Assembly: GCA_963922585.1 (NCBI GenBank) | Contig: CAWUIK010000057.1 | Location: 1 to 19,579 of the forward strand | DNA: 19,579 nt | Reading direction: 5' to 3' | DNA from: Parvicella sp963922585 | GTDB lineage: Bacteria > Bacteroidota > Bacteroidia > Flavobacteriales_D > Parvicellaceae | In this document: in pieces, positions 1 through 6,608 of the stretch | Layout of the letters: the number at the start of each line of letters is the position of its first letter | How positions within the stretch are numbered: the stretch's first letter is position 1 | Notes under the pieces: model-generated | The model's database searches: none | The model's input: the letters and a program-made list of their open reading frames with translations, nothing else | Told to the model about the DNA's origin: nothing | Program-made: the position numbers and the translations under genes

Positions 1-995
1 ACGATACTTCCTGTGGTATCGATATACATTTTTTGGTTGTTTTTTATTACCAAAGCCAATCCATTTTTAAACTGAGATGGCTTATCAAATTGACTTTCTA
101 TCACAATATTAAAGTTTTTATCTAAAAACCCCCACTTTTTATTGTTTTTTTCATCGTAAAAACAAGTTCTTTCGTTTTTAAAACTATAAATATCTTTGTG
201 TTCAACTTCATAAACGATTTCATTAGATTTATTTATGAAAAACAATTCTCCATTAAAATAAGAGCCTTTTCTTACGAAAGCAAAATCCTCTGAAAAAGGA
301 AATGCGTAATTGTATTTTAACGGAATGATTTCTTTACCAGAGGTATCTATATAACCCCAAAATTCTTTGTTATCTTTTTTAATCATTACACACGCTAGTC
401 CATTTTCAAAATCCCACACAAAATCATATTTTCTAGGTATAATTTCATTTCCTGATGTATTAATAAACCCCCATTTTCCATTGAGATATACTCTCGCTAA
501 TCCGTTTTTAAAATCATAAGCAGCATGATAGGTTAGGGGAAGTAGTCTATCTCCTTTTTGATTAATATATGTAAATCGATTTCCTAATTGTATTCTCGCA
601 AAACCTTCACTAAAAGCATATGCATAATGACAATCGATATCAATTTTGGATATTCCATTAGTATCAATGATGCTAAATTTATTGTTTGTTTTTGCAATGG
701 CTAGTCCGTTTTCGAAAGTACTCAAATATTGAAATTTCTTCTCTGAAAACTCTTGGTTATTCATTATATTCTTGAAATAAAAATGATTTTCTTTTTTGAA
801 CACTACAAAATGACTATCGGAATAAAAGGTCGAATCACAATTATCACAAGAATATACTTTTCCTTTTTGATCAATCCAACCTTTAGGAATGGGAAAAAAT
901 TGACTCCAAGTATTCAGGTATAGAAATAAAAAAGAAGAAATAAACAGTATTTTTTGCACTTTTGTACCCAAATTAAATTTAATTATTTTTGACAT
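1..995 (-). CDS. secreted WG-repeat protein, C-terminal end outside window
   Basis: I read this frame directly; it is open from 995 to the window edge (331 codons) with no stop. The N-terminus has a signal peptide with hydrophobic core ILFISSFLFLYL ending at TWSQ. The rest consists of degenerate repeats of roughly 40 residues built on F-x-NGLA-x-V, K-W-G-F-I and G-x-EIIP-x-x-YD; the clearest copies are GKWGFI (about residues 173-178), WGYID and KWGFLD. These are WG (KWG) repeats, predicted to form beta-rich arrays and common in secreted Bacteroidota proteins of unknown function. The start is uncertain. ATG at 995 lies only 6 nt after a promoter -7 match (1002-1009), so it would be nearly leaderless. 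GTG at 959 gives a more usual short signal peptide (VQKILFISS). It is transcribed divergently from the phosphopantetheinyl transferase gene. The export call is firm; no molecular function can be given. Confidence 0.85.
   Translation of the reverse strand, partial: MSKIIKFNLGTKVQKILFISSFLFLYLNTWSQFFPIPKGWIDQKGKVYSCDNCDSTFYSDSHFVVFKKENHFYFKNIMNNQEFSEKKFQYLSTFENGLAIAKTNNKFSIIDTNGISKIDIDCHYAYAFSEGFARIQLGNRFTYINQKGDRLLPLTYHAAYDFKNGLARVYLNGKWGFINTSGNEIIPRKYDFVWDFENGLACVMIKKDNKEFWGYIDTSGKEIIPLKYNYAFPFSEDFAFVRKGSYFNGELFFINKSNEIVYEVEHKDIYSFKNERTCFYDEKNNKKWGFLDKNFNIVIESQFDKPSQFKNGLALVIKNNQKMYIDTTGSI
960..991 (+). promoter_or_regulatory. promoter for the phosphopantetheinyl transferase / GGGPS pair
   Basis: TTTTG at 960-964, a 19-nt spacer, then TATTTTTG at 984-991 (exact TAnnTTTG). 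Transcription would begin near 997, giving a leader of about 18 nt before the TTG start at 1015. The element lies inside the first codons of the divergent WG-repeat gene if that gene starts at 995. Confidence 0.6.
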
Positions 996-1001
996 TTAAT
1001 A

Positions 1002-1009
1002 CAAATGTA
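1002..1009 (-). promoter_or_regulatory. -7 promoter element for the WG-repeat gene
   Basis: On the minus strand this reads TACATTTG, an exact match to the Bacteroidota -7 consensus TAnnTTTG. Transcription would start at about 996, next to the ATG at 995. I found no well-spaced TTG for the -33 element. Confidence 0.5.
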
Positions 1010-1014
1010 AGCGT

Positions 1015-1614
1015 TTGCCTAGATACAGAGAAATATACAACAAAAATTTATCCAAAATAATTGTTTGGAAAATCACAGAAACCGAAGAAGAGTTAATTAC
1101 TATGGTTAATGATGATGCGGTTTTAATCAAGGTGAAACAATTTAAAAACGCTACACATCGCAAGCAAAATTTAGTCACAAATATTCTTTTAGAACAAGAA
1201 AATTGTAGGCAATTGCTGACTAAGGATGAAAATGGCAAACCAATTTTGCCTAATGGTTTTATCTCTATTTCTCATGATTCAAATTATGTAGCCATAATGT
1301 TGAGTAGCAAAAAATGTGGTATTGATTTGCAAAGTCAATCTCCTAAAGTATTAAGAATTAAACACAAGTTTTACGATGATGAAGATGTGAAATTATTTGG
1401 AGAAGCAATTTCATTTTTCACCTTAATTTGGAGTTTAAAAGAAGCATTGTACAAAATAAATGGAGATCCAAAGGTGTTTTTTAAAGAACATCTCAGGATA
1501 ACAAACATTGAAAACAATTATGTTAAAGCAAAAAATCTTCATGAATCATATGAAGAAAAAATTGATTTAATGTTTAAAAATATTGATGAATTAATACTTA
1601 CTTTTACGGTTTGA
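1015..1614 (+). CDS. 4'-phosphopantetheinyl transferase superfamily protein
   Basis: A 199-residue cytosolic enzyme expected to move the 4'-phosphopantetheine arm of coenzyme A onto a serine of a carrier protein, probably the fatty-acid acyl carrier protein. Family marks in order are DENGKP (71-76), SISHD (84-88), the Mg-binding CGID (101-104) and WSLKEALYK (139-147), which corresponds to the W-x-x-KEA motif. It resembles the Sfp/AcpT branch in layout but is short, as is usual for Bacteroidota members. The start is TTG at 1015. No in-frame ATG precedes the conserved part, and the resulting N-terminus (MPRYREI) resembles the MPxYKxI start I know from flavobacterial homologues. Its last codons overlap the next gene in a TTGA overlap, which suggests translational coupling. 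I cannot tell the target carrier protein from the sequence. Confidence 0.9.
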   Translation: MPRYREIYNKNLSKIIVWKITETEEELITMVNDDAVLIKVKQFKNATHRKQNLVTNILLEQENCRQLLTKDENGKPILPNGFISISHDSNYVAIMLSSKKCGIDLQSQSPKVLRIKHKFYDDEDVKLFGEAISFFTLIWSLKEALYKINGDPKVFFKEHLRITNIENNYVKAKNLHESYEEKIDLMFKNIDELILTFTV

Positions 1615-2333
1615 ATATACTAAATGAAATAATTGAGGCTTACAAGGTAAATCAAAAACTACTGGCGATTCTTATAGATCCAGATGATGTTTTTGATACT
1701 GACAAACTTTGTAATGATATTAGGAAATATCCACCAGATTTAATTCTAATTGGCGGAAGCATTATCGAAAGAAATAATTTTCATGAAGTTGTATCAGTTT
1801 TAAAAAATCTTGAAGTTGCTCCAGTTGTTTTATTTCCTGGAGATGTGCGTCAAATATCTGAAAGTGCTGATGCTATTTTATTGTTGTCGCTTATTTCAGG
1901 AAATAATCCAGAGTATCTTATTGGACAACATATAAAAGCGGCTCCAATTCTCAAAAAATGGGGTAAAGAAATTATCCCAACATCATATATATTGATAGAC
2001 GGAGGTAAAGAAACTTCTGTACAAATAGTTAGTCAAACTAAACCAATTGCTCAGAACGACATTGAAATTATTATGAATACAGCATTAGCAGGAAGTCAAA
2101 TGGGGCATCAGTTAGTTTATTTAGAGGCTGGATCAGGTGCAAAAAACCATGTAGAAGTAGCTGTCATTTCTAATTTGTATAAAGAATTAGACCTCCCGAT
2201 TATTGTTGGGGGAGGAATTAGAAATACTCAAACCGCAAAGATGCTATGGGATGCTGGCGCAACAGTTTTGGTTGTTGGAACTGCTTTTGAAAAAGATGCC
2301 TTATCCATTAAAGAGTTGATGGAGTCAAAATAA
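1611..2333 (+). CDS. geranylgeranylglyceryl/heptaprenylglyceryl phosphate synthase family protein
   Basis: A 240-residue TIM-barrel prenyltransferase of the GGGPS/PcrB family. Such enzymes join a polyprenyl diphosphate to sn-glycerol 1-phosphate through an ether bond, the first committed step of archaeal-type lipid assembly. Visible motifs are LIDPDD (21-26, Mg/diphosphate site), LIGGS (46-50), FPGDVRQIS (75-83), YLEAGSGA (170-177), and the phosphate-binding loops GGGIRN (200-205) and VGTAFE (222-227). The start is TTG at 1611, which shares bases with the TGA stop of the upstream gene. No in-frame ATG precedes the conserved DPDD motif, and the TTG gives the usual N-terminus. Family members occur widely in Bacteroidota, where the natural product is poorly defined. 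The motifs for glycerol phosphate and Mg look intact, so it is probably active. Prenyl chain length cannot be read from the sequence. Confidence 0.93.
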   Translation: MNILNEIIEAYKVNQKLLAILIDPDDVFDTDKLCNDIRKYPPDLILIGGSIIERNNFHEVVSVLKNLEVAPVVLFPGDVRQISESADAILLLSLISGNNPEYLIGQHIKAAPILKKWGKEIIPTSYILIDGGKETSVQIVSQTKPIAQNDIEIIMNTALAGSQMGHQLVYLEAGSGAKNHVEVAVISNLYKELDLPIIVGGGIRNTQTAKMLWDAGATVLVVGTAFEKDALSIKELMESK

Positions 2334-2431
2334 GCAACAAATGAGTTTTTTATTTTACTCTCAAGGTTAACAAAAAGTTAAACAAATGTTTATTTTTTTT
2401 GTAATATTGTCTCGCATTATTAAATAGATAA

Positions 2432-3058
2432 ATGAAATTAATAGTTTTTTCAAGTCCTGATAGATCCATTGCTGAAGCCAAAGAAGTGACTCAAATGTTT
2501 GATGAAGGACTAGAATGTTTCCATATAAGAAAAACAAATTTTTCAAGAGACGAATTAATTTCCTATTTAAATGCTATTCCTTCAAAATACCACAGTAAAA
2601 TTGTTATTCATTCTCAACATGCTTTAAAAAAAGCTTTCAAATTAGGTGGGCTTCATATCAATAGAACCCAAAGAAAAAAGAAGTTTAAAAGTAAATTAAA
2701 ATTTTGGTTGTTTAAGAAAATGAATTCTAGACTATATTTTACTAGAACCCACAGCAAATTAAGTTCATTAACGGACGATAAATATGTTTATAAATATGTT
2801 TTTTTAATTCCTATTTATGATAGTATTTCAAAAATTAGTCATGCTGGGAATTTTGGAAATAGGAGTATTCAGAAATATGTAAAATTGTCAAAATCTCCAG
2901 TAGTAGCGTTAGGTGGAGTAGATGTAACTAAATTTCAAGAGTGTAAAGATCTAGGTTTTGATGGAGTTGCAGTTTTGGGATATATTTGGAATAATGAAAA
3001 TAGGTCACCAATTGAAGCTTTTAGAAAAGCAAAAGATTCTATTAAAAATCTTGAATAG
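2432..3058 (+). CDS. degenerate thiamine-phosphate-synthase-like (ThiE/TenI fold) protein
   Basis: A 208-residue protein that follows the ThiE/TenI beta/alpha-barrel pattern: CFHIRK (29-34, the Q-x-R-x-K strand), KIVIHSQH (56-63), GLHINR (73-78), IPIYDSISK (126-134, the GP-x-x-x-TxxK strand) and VVALGGVD (157-164, phosphate loop). ThiE normally has an Asn-Asp pair where this protein has His-Ser in IHSQH, and an Asp shortly after the GxHLGQ strand where this one has a very basic stretch (TQRKKKFKSKLK, 79-90). Those positions bind Mg-diphosphate in ThiE, so synthase activity is doubtful. No other thi gene or TPP riboswitch is next to it. The 98-nt gap upstream holds only a weak promoter match (TAATATTG at 2402-2409). 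The fold is likely; the function is open. Automated annotation would probably call it thiamine phosphate synthase. Confidence 0.78.
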   Translation: MKLIVFSSPDRSIAEAKEVTQMFDEGLECFHIRKTNFSRDELISYLNAIPSKYHSKIVIHSQHALKKAFKLGGLHINRTQRKKKFKSKLKFWLFKKMNSRLYFTRTHSKLSSLTDDKYVYKYVFLIPIYDSISKISHAGNFGNRSIQKYVKLSKSPVVALGGVDVTKFQECKDLGFDGVAVLGYIWNNENRSPIEAFRKAKDSIKNLE

Positions 3059-3150
3059 GATTTTGTTTTTTAATCCCATAATTGAGAAATATTTTTGAAT
3101 TCTCACCTAATTATTTTTAAATCAAAATCAGGTTATTAATTCTAAGTGAT

Positions 3151-3158
3151 TATATTTG
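3151..3158 (+). promoter_or_regulatory. -7 promoter element for cysS
   Basis: TATATTTG matches TAnnTTTG exactly and would start transcription near 3164, about 18 nt before the cysS ATG. There is no clear TTG at the -33 distance. Confidence 0.5.
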
Positions 3159-3181
3159 CAATCCATCAATTTTTCTTATAA

Positions 3182-4678
3182 ATGTCAAAAATTAAAGATA
3201 ACACCATATTTATTTATAATTCCTTGAAAGGGGTAAAAGAAGAATTTATTCCAGTAAGTGAAAATCATGTTGGGATTTATGTTTGTGGTCCAACTGTATA
3301 CAGTAATGTTCACTTGGGGAATTGTAGAACATTTCTTTCTTTTGATATGGTTGTTAGATATTTCAAATTTTTGGGATATAAAGTGAGATATGTTCGAAAC
3401 ATAACAGATGCCGGACATCTTGAAAATGATGGTGAAGTAGGGGAGGATAAAATAGCCAAAAAAGCTCGTTTAGAACAATTAGAGCCAATGGAAATTGTTC
3501 AGCAATATACTGTAGATTTTCATAACGTAATGCAAACTTTCAACGCATTGCCTCCTAGTATAGAACCAACAGCAACAGGTCATTTGATTGAGCAAATCGA
3601 AATGATTCAAGAAATTTTGGATAAAGGTTTAGCATACGAATCAAATGGGTCTGTATATTTTGATGTAAAAAAATACATGCAAGAAGGTGGAGATTATGGT
3701 GTGCTTTCCGGAAGAGATATTGACGAATTGATGGCTGGTTCAAGAGATTTGGAAGGTCAAGAAGAAAAGAAAAACCCAACAGACTTTGCATTATGGAAAA
3801 AAGCATCACCTGCCCATATCATGAGGTGGAATTCTCCATGGAGTGTTGGTTTCCCAGGATGGCATTTGGAATGTTCCGTGATGGGAACAAAGTATTTAGG
3901 AAAACAATTCGATATTCATGGAGGAGGAATGGATTTGAAGTTTCCACATCATGAATGTGAAATTGCTCAAGGTAAAGCAGCAAATGGTGTAAATCCAGTA
4001 AACTATTGGATGCATGGAAATATGCTAACGCTTAATGGCAAAAGAATGTCAAAATCAACGGGTAATACCTTGCTTCCTCAAGAATTATTTAGTGGGGATA
4101 ACGACTTACTAGACAAAGCATATTCTCCTACTGTTGTAAGATTTTTTATGCTTCAGGCTCATTATAGAAGTGTTTTAGATTTTTCAAGTGAAGCACTCAA
4201 TGCCTCTGAAAAAGGATATAAAAAATTAATGGCTGCATTCGATTTAATTTCAAAAGTAGCCTATTCTCCTGCTGCAACAAATGAAAAGGAAAATGAAATC
4301 ATCAAAGAATTATGCGCTAATTGTTACGCAGAAATGAATGATGATTTTAATACCCCCAAAACAATTGCTGTTTTGTTTGAAATGGTAGCCAAAATCAATA
4401 CGTACCAAACTAATAATTCTTTTGGTCAGTTAACTTCAGAGAATTTCCAATTAATGAAAGAAACTTTCTGTGGTATGATATCTGATGTGTTTGGACTTAC
4501 AAGTGAAGATTCAGGAAATTCTGAGATTTTAGACAAAAGTATCCAATTGCTGATTGAATTTAGAAATAATGCCAAAAAAGAAAGAAACTTTGCATTAGCA
4601 GATGAAATAAGAGATCAGTTAGTTGCTATAGGAGTTCAAATTAAAGATGGTAAAGAGGGTACAACGTATTCACTTTAA
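3182..4678 (+). CDS. cysS: cysteinyl-tRNA synthetase
   Basis: A full-length 498-residue class I aminoacyl-tRNA synthetase that charges tRNA-Cys with cysteine in the cytosol. It has the opening CGPTVY (35-40), the HIGH-type ATP motif HLGN (44-47) and the second ATP motif KRMSKS (287-292). The zinc site that recognises cysteine corresponds to C35, C231 (in HLECS), H256 and E260 (in PHHECE), aligned with the known E. coli ligands C28, C209, H234 and E238. WHGGG-type and FPHH segments are intact. The C-terminal helical domain carries the usual ERNFALADEIRD region. The ATG at 3182 sits 23 nt after a -7 promoter element. The secreted peptidase gene begins 32 nt after the stop with no evident promoter, so the two may be co-transcribed. 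Confidence 0.98.
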   Translation: MSKIKDNTIFIYNSLKGVKEEFIPVSENHVGIYVCGPTVYSNVHLGNCRTFLSFDMVVRYFKFLGYKVRYVRNITDAGHLENDGEVGEDKIAKKARLEQLEPMEIVQQYTVDFHNVMQTFNALPPSIEPTATGHLIEQIEMIQEILDKGLAYESNGSVYFDVKKYMQEGGDYGVLSGRDIDELMAGSRDLEGQEEKKNPTDFALWKKASPAHIMRWNSPWSVGFPGWHLECSVMGTKYLGKQFDIHGGGMDLKFPHHECEIAQGKAANGVNPVNYWMHGNMLTLNGKRMSKSTGNTLLPQELFSGDNDLLDKAYSPTVVRFFMLQAHYRSVLDFSSEALNASEKGYKKLMAAFDLISKVAYSPAATNEKENEIIKELCANCYAEMNDDFNTPKTIAVLFEMVAKINTYQTNNSFGQLTSENFQLMKETFCGMISDVFGLTSEDSGNSEILDKSIQLLIEFRNNAKKERNFALADEIRDQLVAIGVQIKDGKEGTTYSL

Positions 4679-4710
4679 ATAATAAAAACTAATATTAAAA
4701 TACAATAACA

Positions 4711-5934
4711 ATGAATATTTCAATTAAAAAAGGACTTTTAGGGGTTTTCTTAATAGGAGCTCTTTCAGTCAATGCACAAGAAACTTTTACTAATAAAAAA
4801 GGCAGTGAATATCAATTTAAAACCATTGCTGATTTAGAGAGAACAGAAGTAAAAAATCAAAACAGAACTGGAACATGTTGGAGTTTTTCTTCTTTATCTT
4901 TCTTTGAAAGTGAGTTAATCAGACTTGGAAAAGGAAAACATGATCTTTCTCAAATGTACATTGTGAGAAATGCATATTTAGGAAAAGCACAAAATTATCT
5001 AAGAATGTATGGAACTTTCACTTTTGGACAAGGAGGGGCTTTTCACGATATTCCATGGGTAATGGAAAGATATGGGATTGTTCCACAAGAGGTTTATGAA
5101 GGTTTAAACTATGGCGAAGATGGACACAATCATGATGAAATGGAAGCTTTACTATCTGCTATGGTTAAAGAATTGGCGAAAAAACCACAAGGTGACAAGT
5201 TGACTCCAGCATGGAAAGCTGCAGTTGAAGGAGTTGTTGATGCTTATTTAGGAGAGTTACCAACAAAAGTAGAAGATTTCAAATTCACTTACCAAGGAAA
5301 AGATTACAATCCAATTTCATTTTCCAAGTCATTAGGATTAAACATGGATGACTATGTTTCATTGACTTCATATACACATCATCCTTTTTACAAATCTTTT
5401 GTTTTGGAAGTACAAGATAATTGGGCAATGCGTCCTGGATACAACCTTCCTCTAGACGAATTGATGGAAGTGATGAAATCTAGTTTGAAAAATGGATATA
5501 CTTTCGCTTGGGGAGCAGATGTATCAGAAAAAGGATTTTCTTACAGAGATGGTTTAGCCATTAATCCTGAAGATAAATCTACTATCCAAACAAAAGGAAG
5601 TGATAACAAGTTTTTCAATAATGCTGGTGCAGAAAAAACAAGTAACGCTTTTATCTCTCCTGTAAAAGAAAAAATGGTTTCTCAAGAAGAAAGACAATTG
5701 GCTTTTGATAGTCAGGAAACTACAGACGATCATGGAATGCATGTTACAGGACTAATTGAAGACCAAAATGGAACTCAGTACTTTGTTGTTAAAAATTCTT
5801 GGGGTTCAGACAACAATCAGTGTGATGGATATTTTTATGCTTCAGAAGCTTATGCAAGATACAAAACGATGAATATTCTTATTCATAAAGATGCTTTATC
5901 TAAAGATTTGAAAAAGAAATTGGGAATCCAATAA
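4711..5934 (+). CDS. secreted papain-like C1 family cysteine peptidase (bleomycin hydrolase / PepC type)
   Basis: A 407-residue peptidase. The signal peptide (KKGLLGVFLIGALSVNAQ) predicts cleavage near residue 22, so unlike cytosolic PepC/bleomycin hydrolase it is exported, probably to the periplasm. The catalytic set is visible: oxyanion Gln50, nucleophile Cys56 in GTCWSFS with papain-like six-residue spacing, His341 in DDHGMHVTG (aligned with the HAM motif of PepC) and Asn362 in VKNSWG. The protein is somewhat shorter than the roughly 450-residue cytosolic enzymes. Members with this layout are common in Bacteroidota and are usually annotated as aminopeptidase C or C1 family peptidase. The natural substrate is unknown. 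It follows cysS closely on the same strand, with only a 32-nt AT-rich gap, and faces the L,D-transpeptidase gene end to end. Confidence 0.93.
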   Translation: MNISIKKGLLGVFLIGALSVNAQETFTNKKGSEYQFKTIADLERTEVKNQNRTGTCWSFSSLSFFESELIRLGKGKHDLSQMYIVRNAYLGKAQNYLRMYGTFTFGQGGAFHDIPWVMERYGIVPQEVYEGLNYGEDGHNHDEMEALLSAMVKELAKKPQGDKLTPAWKAAVEGVVDAYLGELPTKVEDFKFTYQGKDYNPISFSKSLGLNMDDYVSLTSYTHHPFYKSFVLEVQDNWAMRPGYNLPLDELMEVMKSSLKNGYTFAWGADVSEKGFSYRDGLAINPEDKSTIQTKGSDNKFFNNAGAEKTSNAFISPVKEKMVSQEERQLAFDSQETTDDHGMHVTGLIEDQNGTQYFVVKNSWGSDNNQCDGYFYASEAYARYKTMNILIHKDALSKDLKKKLGIQ

Positions 5935-5945
5935 TATATTTTTGA

Positions 5946-5983
5946 GGGACTACTTAATTATTTAATATAATCAGAGTAGTTCC
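5946..5983. terminator. possible shared terminator hairpin between convergent genes
   Basis: GGGACTACT (5946-5954) pairs with AGTAGTTCC (5975-5983) over 9 bp including one G-U pair, with a 20-nt AT-rich loop. It lies between two converging genes and overlaps the last codons of the L,D-transpeptidase. Neither side has a strong T tract, so this is tentative. Confidence 0.35.
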
Positions 5984-6577
5984 TTCATTTATTATTTCGT
6001 ACAATTCTATTACATCATCATTTCTCATTCTAATACATCCATGAGAGGCAGGTTGACCAATTAAACCTTCTTCTACCGTTCCATGTATGTATATTTTACG
6101 GTCATAAGAATCGTTATTTCCTCCTTTATTTATTCCTAATTCTTTTCCTTCGATTGTAATCACTCTTGAGGTAATGTCATCCGAACCTGTGGGAATAGGT
6201 TCTGTTTGAATTTCGGCTATTTGACCTGTGAATTTTCGTCCTTTTAAAACACTACCCCTAGGAAGTCCTTTTCCAAATTTTCCATTTACTTCATGTAATC
6301 CAATTGGTGTTTGCTCTGAGCCATAATTTGTACCTGCTCCATTTTTACTTGTAGAAACATCATACACTTTTTCAATTTCGCCATTAATGAAAAGATACAT
6401 TTTTTGCCGTTCAACGCCAACATACAATATAGTGTCTGTATTTGTTTCGGGATATTTTAATTGAATATAATCAGTTATAAAATCGGAAATATACAAATTA
6501 GGTCTTTCTTCATTTTTTTGTGAAAAAAGATAGAAATGGTTTAAACTCAAAAATGTAATTATGAAAAAAACCTTCAT
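5954..6577 (-). CDS. secreted L,D-transpeptidase (YkuD domain)
   Basis: A 207-residue protein with an N-terminal signal (VFFIITFLSLNHFYLFSQ, cleavage near residue 19-20). The YkuD catalytic region has His165 in IYIHGT, then S178-H179-G180-C181-I-R183 in the SHGCIRM motif; Cys181 is the nucleophile. Family members make 3-3 peptidoglycan cross-links or attach proteins to peptidoglycan in the periplasm. The ILYVGVERQKMYLFING stretch (50-66) matches the first strands of the domain. The protein has one domain and no visible peptidoglycan-binding domain. The gene starts 31 nt after the stop of the BamA-like gene on the same strand, so the two are probably one transcript linking peptidoglycan and outer-membrane functions. 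Its exact reaction cannot be settled from the sequence. Confidence 0.94.
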   Translation of the reverse strand: MKVFFIITFLSLNHFYLFSQKNEERPNLYISDFITDYIQLKYPETNTDTILYVGVERQKMYLFINGEIEKVYDVSTSKNGAGTNYGSEQTPIGLHEVNGKFGKGLPRGSVLKGRKFTGQIAEIQTEPIPTGSDDITSRVITIEGKELGINKGGNNDSYDRKIYIHGTVEEGLIGQPASHGCIRMRNDDVIELYEIINEGTTLIILNN

Positions 6578-6608
6578 ATAATAGTTTGAAAAAAAAATTA
6601 AGACAAAT

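Noticed and set aside
1..995. Tandem DNA repeats or a CRISPR-like array in the WG-repeat gene
   Set aside because: The repetition is at protein level only, diverged at the DNA level, and in frame within one coding region.
996..1238. Open frame on the minus strand opposite the phosphopantetheinyl transferase gene
   Set aside because: Antisense shadow with low-complexity composition and no recognisable motif; the plus-strand gene has clear family motifs.
2334..2431. Possible TPP riboswitch before the ThiE-like gene
   Set aside because: The 98-nt gap is nearly all A and T and lacks the conserved CUGAGA and GGGAUC-type elements of TPP riboswitches.
3083..3105. Inverted repeat TGAGAA/TTCTCA before cysS as a terminator or riboswitch
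   Set aside because: Only 6 bp with an 11-nt loop and no T tract; no T-box or other riboswitch features are visible.
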